A stretch of 64,000 nt of DNA from positions 224,694 to 288,693 of the forward strand of contig NZ_CDDA01000028.1 in assembly GCF_000819745.1 (NCBI RefSeq), read 5' to 3'. This document shows positions 17,279-26,609 of this stretch, one piece after another. The stretch is from Aeromonas bestiarum (GTDB taxonomy: Bacteria; Pseudomonadota; Gammaproteobacteria; Enterobacterales; Aeromonadaceae). The position numbers and the translations under genes are program-made. Under the pieces are notes generated by a model. The model was not told the origin of the DNA. It saw only the letters and a list, made by a program, of their open reading frames with translations, and did not search any database. How positions within the stretch are numbered: the first letter of the stretch is position 1; the number at the start of each line of letters is the position of its first letter.

Positions 17279-17616
17279 GATGCCTCCCTCACGGATAGGC
17301 GGCCTGAACAAGCTTGCCGAGCAAGCAAATAGATCAACACAAAGGGACCCACGCCAGGGACAAAAAAGATCCATCCCCACCATCCCGAGCGATCAATATC
17401 GTGCAGCCGGCGGACTATGATAGCGACCATGGGGATGGTGCTCACCACACTATAACCAACCTCCAAGCCGCTCAGACCATTGGTGCCCACATCCAATGCG
17501 ATGCACATCAGGGTAACCAGCACATGAACCAGCATGAACATCCAGAACTCCTTTCTGGAGGAGCGACCGGAAAAATCAGCATAGCGGCGCCACGCGAGTA
17601 AATAAAAAGAGCACAT
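17275..17616 (-). CDS. DUF805 family inner membrane protein
   Basis: 113 aa. It has the DUF805 pattern: an N-terminal RYADFSGRSSRKEFWMF, membrane helices about 26-45 and 50-70 (Leu/Val rich), then the RRLHDIDRSGWW signature and a third helix (WIFFVPGVGPFVLIYLL). Members (YhaH/YhaI-like) are small inner membrane proteins of unknown role. Its stop overlaps the start of the exported protein by four bases, suggesting a two-gene envelope operon. Confidence 0.88.
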   Translation of the reverse strand: MCSFYLLAWRRYADFSGRSSRKEFWMFMLVHVLVTLMCIALDVGTNGLSGLEVGYSVVSTIPMVAIIVRRLHDIDRSGWWGWIFFVPGVGPFVLIYLLARQACSGRLSVREAS

Positions 17617-17803
17617 TCAGGCTATCTCCAGCGTTATTTGGTCACCCATCCTGGGGGCTAACGCAGCGGTAGACGTCCTGAAACCGGTTTTAGGACGTGC
17701 TAAAACCCGACTTGGTCCGCGACATTCTTCTTTACCTGGATGCAAATCGTTATGCTGGCATGACGTTATCTTTTCACCACCATGACTGGGATCCGGATCG
17801 GTT

Positions 17804-18847
17804 ATGCTCGCAATTCCCTTACCCTTTGTTGTCTCTTTGCTGCTGGTCTTGCTGGCGGTGATCCTGTATGTGCGATTGGCCGACCAAGCAAAAGCGGCTT
17901 GCCTGTTTTTGGCGCTCTGTGCGGCTACCACCGGGCTGGTTGGGCTGCGCTGGACATTCGATATTGCGCTCTTCAGCATGGCCCAGCCACTACTTGCCTC
18001 ACTGATCCCTGTGGCCGCCTGGCTCATTTTTACCCATGCAGCCACCGACACCCACAGGGTCGCTTATCACCATGTTGCGGGACCTATATTGGTTGCCGTC
18101 AGTCTCTGCACTCACCCCTTTCTCGCCTTGCCACTGGATGGGATCATTACGGCCATTTATCTGTTTTATGGCATCGCGCTGGTACGCTACTCCGCCAAAG
18201 AGCCGCTGCTTATCCATGTCTCGTTCAGCCATTGGGAAGCCGTGAAAAGGGCAGAGCAGGTGGCGGGCTGGATGCTGTTGTTCTCTGCCATGATAGATGC
18301 GGCTATCTCACTCGACTTTGCGGTTAATCAGGGCGGATATTCCCTTTATATTTTGACGCTCGCTCACCTGGTGCTGCTGCCCGTGCTGGCAATTGCCGTC
18401 ATCATGGTGAGCGTAAATACCCCCGCTGTCGAAGATATTGCCCAGCCGCAAATACCGGAGATTCCCAGGGCACCAAGCTCGGAGTCATTATTGACACAAG
18501 AGCGGGCCGACGAGATCGTGGCAAGAGTGGATAGATTGATGCGAGAAAAAGCCAGCTACCTTGACCCGGATCTGACCCTGGCAGCGCTGTCACGCAAACT
18601 GGGTATTCCCGCCAAGCAAATCTCGATGGCGGTCAACCAGGTACACCAGAAGAGCATCTCCAGAGTGGTCAATGAATATCGCATCGAGCATGCAAAACAG
18701 GCGTTGCTCACCACGGATGAGACCATTACCCACATATTGATGAATGCAGGCTTTCAGACCAAATCCAACTTTAATCGCGAGTTTTCCCGCATCGCCGGCC
18801 TGACCCCCAGCGCCTTCAGAAAACAGAGCGAAGCACGGCTCAGGTGA
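17804..18847 (+). CDS. Membrane-bound AraC-family transcriptional regulator
   Basis: 347 aa. Residues about 1-215 are mostly hydrophobic and form six or seven membrane helices (for example IPLPFVVSLLLVLLAVILYV). The C-terminal 110 residues are an AraC/XylS domain with two helix-turn-helices (LTLAALSRKLGIPAKQISMAVNQ and ITHILMNAGFQTKSNFNREFSRIAGLTPSAFRK). Such regulators probably sense a membrane or extracellular signal directly while bound to DNA. No obvious target operon adjoins it. Confidence 0.88.
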   Translation: MLAIPLPFVVSLLLVLLAVILYVRLADQAKAACLFLALCAATTGLVGLRWTFDIALFSMAQPLLASLIPVAAWLIFTHAATDTHRVAYHHVAGPILVAVSLCTHPFLALPLDGIITAIYLFYGIALVRYSAKEPLLIHVSFSHWEAVKRAEQVAGWMLLFSAMIDAAISLDFAVNQGGYSLYILTLAHLVLLPVLAIAVIMVSVNTPAVEDIAQPQIPEIPRAPSSESLLTQERADEIVARVDRLMREKASYLDPDLTLAALSRKLGIPAKQISMAVNQVHQKSISRVVNEYRIEHAKQALLTTDETITHILMNAGFQTKSNFNREFSRIAGLTPSAFRKQSEARLR

Positions 18848-19068
18848 TACGCAGCGAAGCATGATCGCAGGCATGAAACAGTCGCCAAAAGCCGGCCTGC
18901 CTGCGACTTGGCGGTAACAGAAGAGATCGACCTCATCGTCCATGAATATATGGGATCAGCTTCATCCAGCATGGAAGAGGGGATGGTTGCACACGTTTTG
19001 TGCCACCTTGAATGCCATGGCTGCATTCTCTACAATGACGCACTTTTTATCCATTTCAGGTCATATTG

Positions 19069-19317
19069 ATGAGCGATACCAACACCAAGCCGGCCCTGCC
19101 GGATCGCCTTGCAGGCAACCCGCGCAGCCCGCACCATGTCGCCGCCTGTTTCGAACACCAGATTGGTATTCGACTCAATGGCAAAGAGCGCACCAACGTC
19201 GAAGAGTATTGCATCAGCGAAGGCTGGGTAAAAATCCCCTCCCCCAAGGCGCTGGATCGTCGCGGTCAGCCCATTCTGATCACCCTGAAAGGCACCGTTG
19301 AGGCCTTTTATCTCTAA
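19069..19317 (+). CDS. DUF3297 family protein
   Basis: 82 aa small soluble protein, MSDTNTKPALPDRLAGNPRS..., with the conserved core HHVAACFEHQIGIRLNGKERTNVEEYCISEGWVKI. This matches the DUF3297 family of conserved, uncharacterised small proteins. A TTG one codon upstream is also in frame, but ATG 19069 is the better start. It shares a bidirectional terminator with the convergent puuB gene. Confidence 0.85.
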   Translation: MSDTNTKPALPDRLAGNPRSPHHVAACFEHQIGIRLNGKERTNVEEYCISEGWVKIPSPKALDRRGQPILITLKGTVEAFYL

Positions 19318-19343
19318 GTGAGTCAGGCGCCTGTCGCCAACAG

Positions 19344-19386
19344 GGTAAAAAAACAAGGCCACCGTCCGGTGGCCTTGTCGTTTCTG
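19344..19386. terminator. Bidirectional terminator between DUF3297 gene and puuB
   Basis: An 11-bp stem ACAAGGCCACC-GTCC-GGTGGCCTTGT (19353-19378) is preceded by an A tract and followed by CGTTT, so it can serve both converging genes. Confidence 0.9.
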
Positions 19387-19428
19387 GCTTCTGCCCACAC
19401 CCATAGCTTGCGGCAGAATCGGCGGCGC

Positions 19429-20706
19429 TTACACCCCCAAGCGGTCGCGCAGGGTATACCAGGCGGCGCCGGCGGCGGTGAAGGGAATGCGGAACAGGCG
19501 GCCGCCGGGGAAGGGGTAGTGCGGCAGCTTGGCGAAGGCATCGAAGCGCTCCGCCTGACCGCTCAATACCTCAGAGAGCAGCTTGCCCGCCAGATGGGTA
19601 CAGGTGACGCCGTGGCCGCTGTAACCCTGCATGTAATAGATGTTGGGACCGATGCGGCCAAACTGCGGCAGGCGCGACAGGGTCAGCAGGAAGTTGCCGG
19701 TCCAGGTGTACTCCACCTTGACGTCCGCCAGCTGCGGGAAGGTTTTCAGCATCTTGGGGATGATCAGCCGCTCGATATCCGCCGGATCCCGCGCGCCATA
19801 GACAACGCCGCCGCCGTAGATCAGCCGGTGATCGCCCGAGGTGCGGTAATAGTCGAGCAGGTAGTTGCAATCTTCCAGGCAGTAGTTTTGCGGCAGGAGC
19901 GAACGGGCCCGCTCCTCCCCCAGCACCTCGGTGGCGACCACCTGAGTGCCGCAGGGCATGCTCTTGCCGGCAAGCTCGGGCACCAGGTTACCGAGATAGG
20001 CGTTGCCGGCCACCACCACGAAGCGCGCCTTCACCGCCCCCTTGGCGGTCTTGACCAGAGCGGGCTGGCCCGGGGTGATGCTGGTGACGGCGGATTGCTC
20101 GAAGATCCTGCCGCCCTGCATGCGGATGGCTTCCGCCTCCCCCAGCGCCAGATTGAGGGGGTGGATATGACCACCGCTCTTGTCGAGCAGGCCACCGACG
20201 TAGCGATCACTCGCTACCACCTCGCGGATCCCGTCCCCGTCCAGCAGCTCCAGCTTGTCGTTGCCCCACTTCTGCCAACGGGCCTGCTGGGCCTTGAGCT
20301 CATGCAGCTGGCGATCCGTCTCGGCGGCAAAGACCCCGCCCTCCTGCAGGTCGCACTGGATGTTGTAGCGCTGGATGCGATCGCGAATGATCTGGCCCCC
20401 CTCAAACAACATGGAGCCGAGCAGCCTGGCCTGATCCGGCGGGCAGTTCGCTTCTATGGTGTCGATGTCGCGGCTGTAGGAGTTGACTATCTGGCCGCCG
20501 TTGCGACCGCTGGCGCCAAAGCCCACCCGGGCCGCCTCCAGCACCACCACCGAATAGCCCTTTTCCACCAGATGCAGCGCGCTGGAGAGGCCGGTGTAGC
20601 CCGCGCCTATGACGCAGACATCGCACTCAAGCTGCTCGGTCAGGGTCGGATAGGGCGCGTGTTTGTTGGCACTGGCTGCGTAGTAACTGTTTACATGCTC
20701 GGTCAT
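19429..20706 (-). CDS. puuB: Gamma-glutamylputrescine oxidoreductase PuuB
   Basis: 425 aa FAD oxidase of the DAO family, one residue shorter than E. coli PuuB. The Rossmann motif VCVIGAGYTGLSSALHL (about 30-46), GFGASGRNGGQI and the C-terminal YMQGYSGHGVTCTHLAGKL match PuuB. It oxidises gamma-glutamylputrescine to the aldehyde in the Puu putrescine-to-GABA pathway. It lies 50 bases downstream of puuR on the same strand. puuA, puuC and puuD are not in this window, so the pathway is only partly encoded here. Confidence 0.92.
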   Translation of the reverse strand: MTEHVNSYYAASANKHAPYPTLTEQLECDVCVIGAGYTGLSSALHLVEKGYSVVVLEAARVGFGASGRNGGQIVNSYSRDIDTIEANCPPDQARLLGSMLFEGGQIIRDRIQRYNIQCDLQEGGVFAAETDRQLHELKAQQARWQKWGNDKLELLDGDGIREVVASDRYVGGLLDKSGGHIHPLNLALGEAEAIRMQGGRIFEQSAVTSITPGQPALVKTAKGAVKARFVVVAGNAYLGNLVPELAGKSMPCGTQVVATEVLGEERARSLLPQNYCLEDCNYLLDYYRTSGDHRLIYGGGVVYGARDPADIERLIIPKMLKTFPQLADVKVEYTWTGNFLLTLSRLPQFGRIGPNIYYMQGYSGHGVTCTHLAGKLLSEVLSGQAERFDAFAKLPHYPFPGGRLFRIPFTAAGAAWYTLRDRLGV

Positions 20707-20756
20707 GATCCTGTTTCCTTACCGGTTCTTTTCCCAAACGAGACATAGTCTCAACA

Positions 20757-21359
20757 CTAGAAGTTGGCCGGGGTATGGGCGCTGACGATGCGGCAGACCT
20801 GCCCCGACGGATTGCTGAAGCTGTGGGGCTCGCCCGTGTCGATCACGTAGCTGTCCCCGGCACTGAGTTGATAGGCCTGGCCGGCTACCGTCAGGGTCAC
20901 GGCCCCTTCCAGCACGGTTCCGACCTCCTCCCCCAGATGCTTGACCTGACCGCCGGTGTCAGTGCCGGGGGCATAGGTCTCCAGCATGAAGCCGAGCTGG
21001 CGACGGTTGTTGCCGTTGTGCACCAGCTTCATGGAAACCCCCTGACTGCCCAGCTCGATCAGCTGATCGGCCTTGATCACCACGCTCGGCGTGCGTCCCT
21101 CCTCCTCGGCGAAGAAGCGCGACAGCGGCAGCTCATAGACGTTGAGCAATTTTTGCAGGGAGGCCACCGACGGGCTCACCTTGTCCTGCTCTATCATGCA
21201 GATGGCGCCATGGGTCAGCCCGCTCAGCTCGGCGACTCGCCGCTGGGAGAGCCCGAGACGACGGCGGGTGGCGGCGAGGCGCTCCCCCATGCTCTTGCCC
21301 ATCAACGGGTTATCCGTCATGGTCTGCCACCTTGCCTCTTTTCCTTGTGGTTGCTGCAT
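20757..21359 (-). CDS. puuR: Putrescine utilisation repressor PuuR
   Basis: 200 aa. An N-terminal HTH_3 (Cro/CI) domain (GERLAATRRRLGLSQRRVAELSGLTHGAICMIEQDKVSPS) and a C-terminal cupin (about 130-198, GTVLEGAVTLTVAGQAYQLSAGDSYVIDTGEPHSFSN) are very similar to E. coli PuuR. ATG 21359 has a perfect AAGGAGGTG upstream; an internal ATG at 21317 also has AAGGTGG and would give 186 aa, close to E. coli (185). It is divergent from gabD, and two candidate operators lie in between. PuuR represses putrescine genes until putrescine is present. Confidence 0.93.
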   Translation of the reverse strand: MQQPQGKEARWQTMTDNPLMGKSMGERLAATRRRLGLSQRRVAELSGLTHGAICMIEQDKVSPSVASLQKLLNVYELPLSRFFAEEEGRTPSVVIKADQLIELGSQGVSMKLVHNGNNRRQLGFMLETYAPGTDTGGQVKHLGEEVGTVLEGAVTLTVAGQAYQLSAGDSYVIDTGEPHSFSNPSGQVCRIVSAHTPANF

Positions 21360-21450
21360 CGCCCACCTCCTTGTGTGCCTGCGAACATGTGTGGCGGCCG
21401 ATCTGTTCGATGGCGCACCCGGTTAAAATAACGGGTCAATCTGTCGGGTG

Positions 21451-21491
21451 TGTTCGTTATCCTGCACGGCGCATGCCGTTCATTATTTTGC
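21451..21491. promoter_or_regulatory. Two candidate PuuR operators
   Basis: TGTTCGTTATCCTGC (21451-21465) and CGTTCATTATTTTGC (21477-21491) resemble the E. coli PuuR site, whose reverse form is TGTTCATTATATTTT. They are spaced 26 bp centre to centre in the puuR-gabD intergenic region, so one repressor could control both directions. The assignment is by similarity only. Confidence 0.6.
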
Positions 21492-21683
21492 ACACCCAAC
21501 ACCGCGAAAACCGGTAAAATCGCCCTGACAGCTCCATTTCTAGCATGTACAGCCCAGTTTACTCAAATATATTTAACACTTGAAAAACATTTCGGCTCAA
21601 TTTATGGTCTTCCTGTGCTTATTATTCTATACGGTGGCAGCACGGGATGACGTGACCACCCTGACCCACAATCGAGGCTTCTC

Positions 21684-23147
21684 ATGTCAGCATCACAACC
21701 TGCTCTCTCCTTGATCAAATCCCTTGCCTATATAGGTGGCCACTGGTGCGAGGCCCATGGCGGGCAGCGCTTCGAGGTACACAACCCGGCCACCGGTCAG
21801 GTCATCACCCAGGTGCCCGACATGGACGAGGCGGACACCCGCCGCGCCATCGAGGCCGCCCATGCGGCCCAACCGGCCTGGGCGGCGCTCACCGCCAAGG
21901 AGCGCAGCAACAAACTCTACGCCTGGTTCGAGCTCATCCTGGCCAACCAGGATGAGCTGGCCCGCATCATGACCTGCGAGCAGGGCAAGCCGCTGGCCGA
22001 GGCCAAGGGGGAAGTGGCCTATGGCGCCAGCTTCATCCAGTGGTTCGCGGAAGAGGGCAAGCGCGCCTATGGCCGCACCATTCCGGGTTTCTCCAGCGAC
22101 CGGCGTCTGGCCACCATCAAGCAGCCGGTGGGCGTGGTCGCCGCCATCACCCCCTGGAACTTCCCCATCGCCATGATCACCCGCAAGGCGGGCCCGGCGC
22201 TGGCCGCCGGTTGCACCATAGTCATCAAGCCTGCCGCCGAGACACCGCTGTGTGCGCTGGCGCTTGCGGCACTGGCGGAGCAGGCGGGCATCCCTGCCGG
22301 GGTCATCAACATAGTGACCAGCCATCAGGCGGCCGCCGTGGGCAACGAGCTGTGCAACAACAAGACGGTGCGCAAGCTCTCCTTTACCGGCTCCACCCGC
22401 ATCGGCAAGCTGTTGATGCGCCAGTGTGCCGACACCATGAAGAAGCTGTCGCTGGAGCTGGGTGGCAACGCCCCCTTCATAGTATTTGACGACGCCGATC
22501 TCGATGCCGCCATCACCGGGGCGCTCGCCTCCAAGTACCGCAACGCCGGCCAGACCTGCGTCTGCGCCAACCGCATCCTGGTGCAGGCCGGTGTCTACGA
22601 CGCCTTCGCCGAGAAGCTCACCGCCGCGGTCAAGGCCTTCAAGGTGGGGGACGGCATGAGCGAGGGCACCCAGATTGGCCCGCTGATCAACCCGGCCGCC
22701 GCCAACAAGGTGGCCGAGCTGGTCAGGCAGGCCACCGCCGCCGGGGCCGAGCTGCTGCTGGGGGGCGAAGCCCATCCCGCCGGCCCGCTCTTCTACCAGC
22801 CCACCATTTTGGGCAAGGTCGACAAGCGCAACCCCATTTTGCAGGAGGAGATCTTCGGCCCGGTCGCCCCGCTGGTGCGTTTCGAGACCGAAGCCGAGGC
22901 CATCGCCATCGCCAACGACACCCCCTATGGTCTCGCCGCCTACTTCTATGGCCGCGACATAGCCCGGGTGTGGCGGGTGGCCGAGCAGCTGGAATACGGC
23001 ATGGTGGGCATCAACGAGGGGATCATCTCCACCGAACTGGCTCCCTTTGGTGGCATCAAGGAGTCGGGCCTGGGTCGCGAAGGCGCGGCCGAGGGGCTGG
23101 AGGAGTACCTCGAAACCAAATACCTCTGCTTTGGCGGCATTCGCTAG
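21684..23147 (+). CDS. gabD: Succinate-semialdehyde dehydrogenase (NADP+)
   Basis: 487 aa aldehyde dehydrogenase. It has catalytic Glu258 in LELGGNAPF and Cys292 in NAGQTCVCANRI, with the NAD(P) motif FTGSTRIGK. The second cysteine two residues later (TCVC) is typical of GabD. It oxidises succinate semialdehyde to succinate, the last step of GABA breakdown, using the product of gabT downstream. It is divergent from puuR with candidate PuuR operators between them. Confidence 0.94.
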   Translation: MSASQPALSLIKSLAYIGGHWCEAHGGQRFEVHNPATGQVITQVPDMDEADTRRAIEAAHAAQPAWAALTAKERSNKLYAWFELILANQDELARIMTCEQGKPLAEAKGEVAYGASFIQWFAEEGKRAYGRTIPGFSSDRRLATIKQPVGVVAAITPWNFPIAMITRKAGPALAAGCTIVIKPAAETPLCALALAALAEQAGIPAGVINIVTSHQAAAVGNELCNNKTVRKLSFTGSTRIGKLLMRQCADTMKKLSLELGGNAPFIVFDDADLDAAITGALASKYRNAGQTCVCANRILVQAGVYDAFAEKLTAAVKAFKVGDGMSEGTQIGPLINPAAANKVAELVRQATAAGAELLLGGEAHPAGPLFYQPTILGKVDKRNPILQEEIFGPVAPLVRFETEAEAIAIANDTPYGLAAYFYGRDIARVWRVAEQLEYGMVGINEGIISTELAPFGGIKESGLGREGAAEGLEEYLETKYLCFGGIR

Positions 23148-23332
23148 GGGCGGTTTTATACCGGCCCTCCTGGTCTCCCCCTTCTTGAGGGGGAGAGCAA
23201 ACCGGGCCCGCCCTGCAGGGCGGGATAGTGCCAGCGCAGACAGACAGCAAGACAAGGACGAAGTGAGTGCTCTCCGCCGGGGAGGCTCGCCATCATTGAG
23301 ACAGGGGCCCCTGGCCCCTCATGGAGGAAAAC
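23148..23332. other. gabD-gabT spacer with hairpins
   Basis: A 185-base spacer holding several GC palindromes, including CCCGCCCTGCAGGGCGGG (about 23207-23224) and GGGGCCCCTGGCCCC near 23305. None has a T tract. They may modulate the ratio of gabD to gabT message rather than end transcription. Confidence 0.5.
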
Positions 23333-24625
23333 ATGAGTCATGCAAACAACAACCAGGCCTGGCAAGCCCGCCGTGAAGCCGCCGTGGTCAACGGCGTCGG
23401 CACCCTGCTGCCGGTGTTTATCGAGCGGGCGAAGAACGCCGAGCTGTGGGATGTGGAGGGCAACCGCTACATCGACTTTGCCTCCGGCATCGCCGTGCTC
23501 AACACAGGCCACAACCACCCGAAAGTGGTGGCGGCGGTGCGCGCGCAGCTCGAGAAGTTCAGCCACACCTGCTTCCAGGTCACCCCCTACCCCGGCTATA
23601 TAGAGCTTGCCGAGAAGCTCAACGCCCTGGTGCCAGGATCCACCCCCAAGCGTACCCTGTTTCTCTCCACCGGCGCCGAGGCGGTGGAAAACGCCATCAA
23701 GATAGCCCGCGCCCACACGGGTCGCAGCGGCACCATCGCCTTCAAGGGGGGCTTTCACGGCCGCACCATGATGGGCATGGCGTTGACCGGCAAGGTAGTG
23801 CCCTACAAGACCGGCTTCGGCCCCTTCCCGGGGGAGGTCTATCACCTGCCCTTCCCGAGCGACTACCTGGGGGTGAGCGAGGCCGACGCCCTGGCGGCGC
23901 TGGATCTCTGCTTCAGCTCGGACATAGAGCCGGCCCGGGTCGCGGCCATCATTCTCGAACCCGTGCAGGGTGAGGGTGGCTTCTATGCCGCCTCCCCAAG
24001 CTTCATGCAAAGCCTGCGCAAGCTGTGCGATCAGCACGGCATAGTGCTCATCTGCGACGAGATCCAGAGCGGTTTCTGTCGTACCGGCAAGACCTTTGCC
24101 ACCGAGTACAGCGGCATAGAGCCGGACATCATTACGCTCGCCAAGAGCCTGGCCGGCGGCTTCCCGCTGTCTGCCGTGGTGGGCAAGGCGGCCATCATGA
24201 ACGCCGCCAAGCCGGGCGGTCTGGGGGGCACCTATGCGGGCTCGCCCATCGCCTGCGCCGCCGCCCTGGCGGTGCTGGAGGTGATCGAGGAGGAGCGGCT
24301 CAACCAGCAAGCCCTGACCCAGGGTGAGCAGATCAAGGCCCGCCTGCACCAGCTGGCGGAACGCTTCGACTGCATCGGCGACATCCGCGGCCCCGGCGCC
24401 ATGGTGGCCATGGAGCTGGTCAAGGGACGCGATGCCGGCCAACCCGATCCGGATCTCACCAAGCGGCTGGTGGCCGAGGCGGGCAAGCGCGGGCTGGTGC
24501 TGCTCTCCTGCGGCGTGCGGGCCAACGTCATCCGCTTCCTGGCCCCCCTCACCGCCTCCCCGGCCTTGATCGAGGAAGGGCTGGGTCTGCTGGAACAGGC
24601 TCTCACGGCCGCCAGTCAAGGCTAG
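23333..24625 (+). CDS. gabT: 4-aminobutyrate aminotransferase
   Basis: 430 aa class III PLP transaminase. It has GAEAVENAIKIAR for cofactor phosphate binding, the DEIQSGFCRTGK motif, and the Schiff-base lysine at residue 271 in ITLAKSLAGGFPLSA. It converts GABA and 2-oxoglutarate to succinate semialdehyde and glutamate. An in-frame ATG lies 12 bases upstream, but GGAGG between the two places the start at 23333. PuuE, the putrescine-pathway isozyme, is nearly the same protein family; given the puuR/puuB context this enzyme may serve as PuuE. Confidence 0.93.
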   Translation: MSHANNNQAWQARREAAVVNGVGTLLPVFIERAKNAELWDVEGNRYIDFASGIAVLNTGHNHPKVVAAVRAQLEKFSHTCFQVTPYPGYIELAEKLNALVPGSTPKRTLFLSTGAEAVENAIKIARAHTGRSGTIAFKGGFHGRTMMGMALTGKVVPYKTGFGPFPGEVYHLPFPSDYLGVSEADALAALDLCFSSDIEPARVAAIILEPVQGEGGFYAASPSFMQSLRKLCDQHGIVLICDEIQSGFCRTGKTFATEYSGIEPDIITLAKSLAGGFPLSAVVGKAAIMNAAKPGGLGGTYAGSPIACAAALAVLEVIEEERLNQQALTQGEQIKARLHQLAERFDCIGDIRGPGAMVAMELVKGRDAGQPDPDLTKRLVAEAGKRGLVLLSCGVRANVIRFLAPLTASPALIEEGLGLLEQALTAASQG

Positions 24626-24835
24626 ATCCGCGCCGTTTTGCCAGTCGGTGCGAAAAATACCGTCAGATAACCGCAGGCCGCCCATCGCGGACGGCCTGCT
24701 CATACGGTATCATCGCCGCCCCAAAAAATGATGACAGGAGCGCTTGGCTCCCTCCAAGGCCGAGGCCCCCCTGTCACGGATCCTGCGCCTGCCCGCTGCG
24801 CGGGAAACCTGCACCGAATTCAAGGAGATAGGCCA

Positions 24836-26161
24836 ATGGCTCCACGCCCGGCTCGATTGAAGCAAACCCTCACCCTGTGGCAAGTGGTGGTGATGGGATT
24901 GGCCTACATGACCCCCATGGTAGTGTTCGATACCTTCGGCATCGTCACCGACATCACCCACGGTCATGTCACCACCGCCTACCTGCTGGCCCTGGTCGGC
25001 GTGCTCTTTACCGCCACCAGCTACAGCCAGATGGTGCGTCACTACCCCTCGGCGGGCTCGGCCTACACCTATGCCCAGAAGGAGTTCTCCCCCGTGGTCG
25101 GCTTCATGGTGGGCTGGTCGTCCCTGCTGGACTATGTCTTCCTGCCGATGATCAACATGCTGCTGGCCAAGATCTATCTAAGCGCCCTCTTCCCCGGCGT
25201 CGAGCCCTGGATCTTCATCTGCGCCATGACGGCCCTGATGACCCTCATCAACCTGCGCGGCATCGATCTGGTGGCCAACCTCAACGGCATCATCATACTG
25301 ATCCAGATCGCCATCATAGTGGTGTTCCTGGCCCTGATTGGCTATGGCATAGCCCAGGGTGAAGGGGTCGGTGCAGTCAGCCTGCAACCCGTCTACAGCG
25401 CCAACGCCGAGGTGCTGCCACTGCTGACCGGCGCCACCATCCTCTGTTTCTCCTTCCTGGGTTTTGACAGTCTGAGCGCCCTGTGCGAAGAAACGCCGGA
25501 GGCGGGCAAGGTGATCCCCAAGGCCATCTTCCTGACCGCGCTGCTGGGGGGCCTCATCTTCGTGGTGGTGGCCTATGCCCTGCAGCTCTACTTCCCGGAT
25601 GCCTCCCGCTTCAAGGAGCCGGATGCCGTGCTGCCCGAGATAGCCCTCTACGTGGGCGGCAAGCTGTTCCAGAGCGTGGTGCTGGTGTGTGCCTGCGTGG
25701 CCGTGCTGGCATCCGGGCTCTCCTCCCACGCCGGGGTATCCCGCATCCTCTACGTGATGGGGCGGGACAAGGTGCTGCCCCAGCGCACCTTCGGCTACAT
25801 ACACCCCAAGTGGCAGACCCCGGTGTTCAACATATTGCTGGTGGGCCTGCTGGCGCTGTCGGCCATCAGCTTCGATCTGGAAATCGCCCTGGCCCTGATC
25901 AACTTCGGCGCCCTGGTGGCCTTTACCGTGGTCAATCTGTCGGTGATCGCCTGCTATTACGTGCGTCAGGGGCGCAACAAGACCCTCAGGGATCACCTGC
26001 AATATCTGGTGCTGCCCCTGTGCGGGGCAGGGACTGTCGCGGTTCTCTGGTTCAATCTGGAACAAACCTCCCTTATCCTCGGCCTTATCTGGGCTGCCAT
26101 AGGGGGAATTTATCTGTTTTTGCGCACCACCTTCTGGCGCGTATCCTTGCCGACCTATTGA
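24836..26161 (+). CDS. puuP: APC-family amino acid/polyamine permease, PuuP-like
   Basis: 441 aa with about 12 membrane helices. The N-terminal [25 protein letters not shown] and [25 protein letters not shown] motifs are typical of APC transporters and closely match the putrescine importer PuuP. ATG 24836 has AAGGAGATA upstream; the in-frame extension to 24728 has no family similarity. It lies in the gabD-gabT direction and is followed by a close paralogue, so two importers are arranged in tandem. Confidence 0.88.
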   Translation: MAPRPARLKQTLTLWQVVVMGLAYMTPMVVFDTFGIVTDITHGHVTTAYLLALVGVLFTATSYSQMVRHYPSAGSAYTYAQKEFSPVVGFMVGWSSLLDYVFLPMINMLLAKIYLSALFPGVEPWIFICAMTALMTLINLRGIDLVANLNGIIILIQIAIIVVFLALIGYGIAQGEGVGAVSLQPVYSANAEVLPLLTGATILCFSFLGFDSLSALCEETPEAGKVIPKAIFLTALLGGLIFVVVAYALQLYFPDASRFKEPDAVLPEIALYVGGKLFQSVVLVCACVAVLASGLSSHAGVSRILYVMGRDKVLPQRTFGYIHPKWQTPVFNILLVGLLALSAISFDLEIALALINFGALVAFTVVNLSVIACYYVRQGRNKTLRDHLQYLVLPLCGAGTVAVLWFNLEQTSLILGLIWAAIGGIYLFLRTTFWRVSLPTY

Positions 26162-26318
26162 GCCGCAACCCCTGCCACATCTGGGCTGGCGTCCATCTCC
26201 CCCACCTGGGACCGGACGCCATTTATTGATATAAACCAGGTCATTGATAATTCTCTTGCCTGGAATGGCCTTAGTGGCTTGTCTTCCCCCCCCATCTGGG
26301 GCAAAATCCCGCCGCTTT

Positions 26319-26352
26319 CATAACCGATGTGATCCCACATCGGTTATTTTCA
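26319..26352 (+). terminator. Terminator after the first permease
   Basis: TAACCGATGTG-ATCC-CACATCGGTTA (26321-26346) is followed by TTTTCATTTT. The second permease therefore needs its own promoter. Confidence 0.88.
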
Positions 26353-26381
26353 TTTTGAAAAAAAATCAATACCACTCGAGG

Positions 26382-26396
26382 CCGGAACCATTCCGG
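26382..26396. promoter_or_regulatory. Inverted repeat between the two permease genes
   Basis: CCGGAA-CCA-TTCCGG, perfect six-base arms around three bases, stands just downstream of the terminator in the presumed promoter region of the second permease. No regulator is assigned. Confidence 0.35.
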
Positions 26397-26444
26397 AAAT
26401 GATATCAAGGTTCAGATGAACCTAATGCCGCAATGAGGAAAAAC

Positions 26445-26609
26445 ATGGGGCTCTTGTTTGCTTTGTCTCCGGTCGCCACCGGAACCTGCTTTGGTCGCCG
26501 CGCGACCAACGTCTGTGGTTTGCATACCGATGTTGTGAGTACGCGAGAACCCGGTCCCATGGCCTCAAGCCATTCCACTTCCTGCCGTCCGTGCCAGGAG
26601 GAAGCCTGA
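26445..26609 (+). CDS. Possible 54-aa upstream ORF preceding the second permease
   Basis: An ATG with a well-placed GAGG (7-8 bases upstream) opens a 54-codon frame beginning MGLLFALSPVATGTCF. It is in the same frame as the permease and ends with TGA directly abutting the permease ATG (TGAATG). The arrangement would allow a leader to set ribosome access to the permease start by reinitiation. Composition is not clearly coding (several Cys, Ser, Thr and no hydrophobic pattern beyond the N-terminus), so it may be chance. Confidence 0.3.
   Translation: MGLLFALSPVATGTCFGRRATNVCGLHTDVVSTREPGPMASSHSTSCRPCQEEA

Noticed and set aside
21693..24703. Long minus-strand frames opposite gabD and gabT
   Set aside because: Both overlap well-supported enzymes in full and show Gly/Arg/His-rich translations typical of antisense frames.
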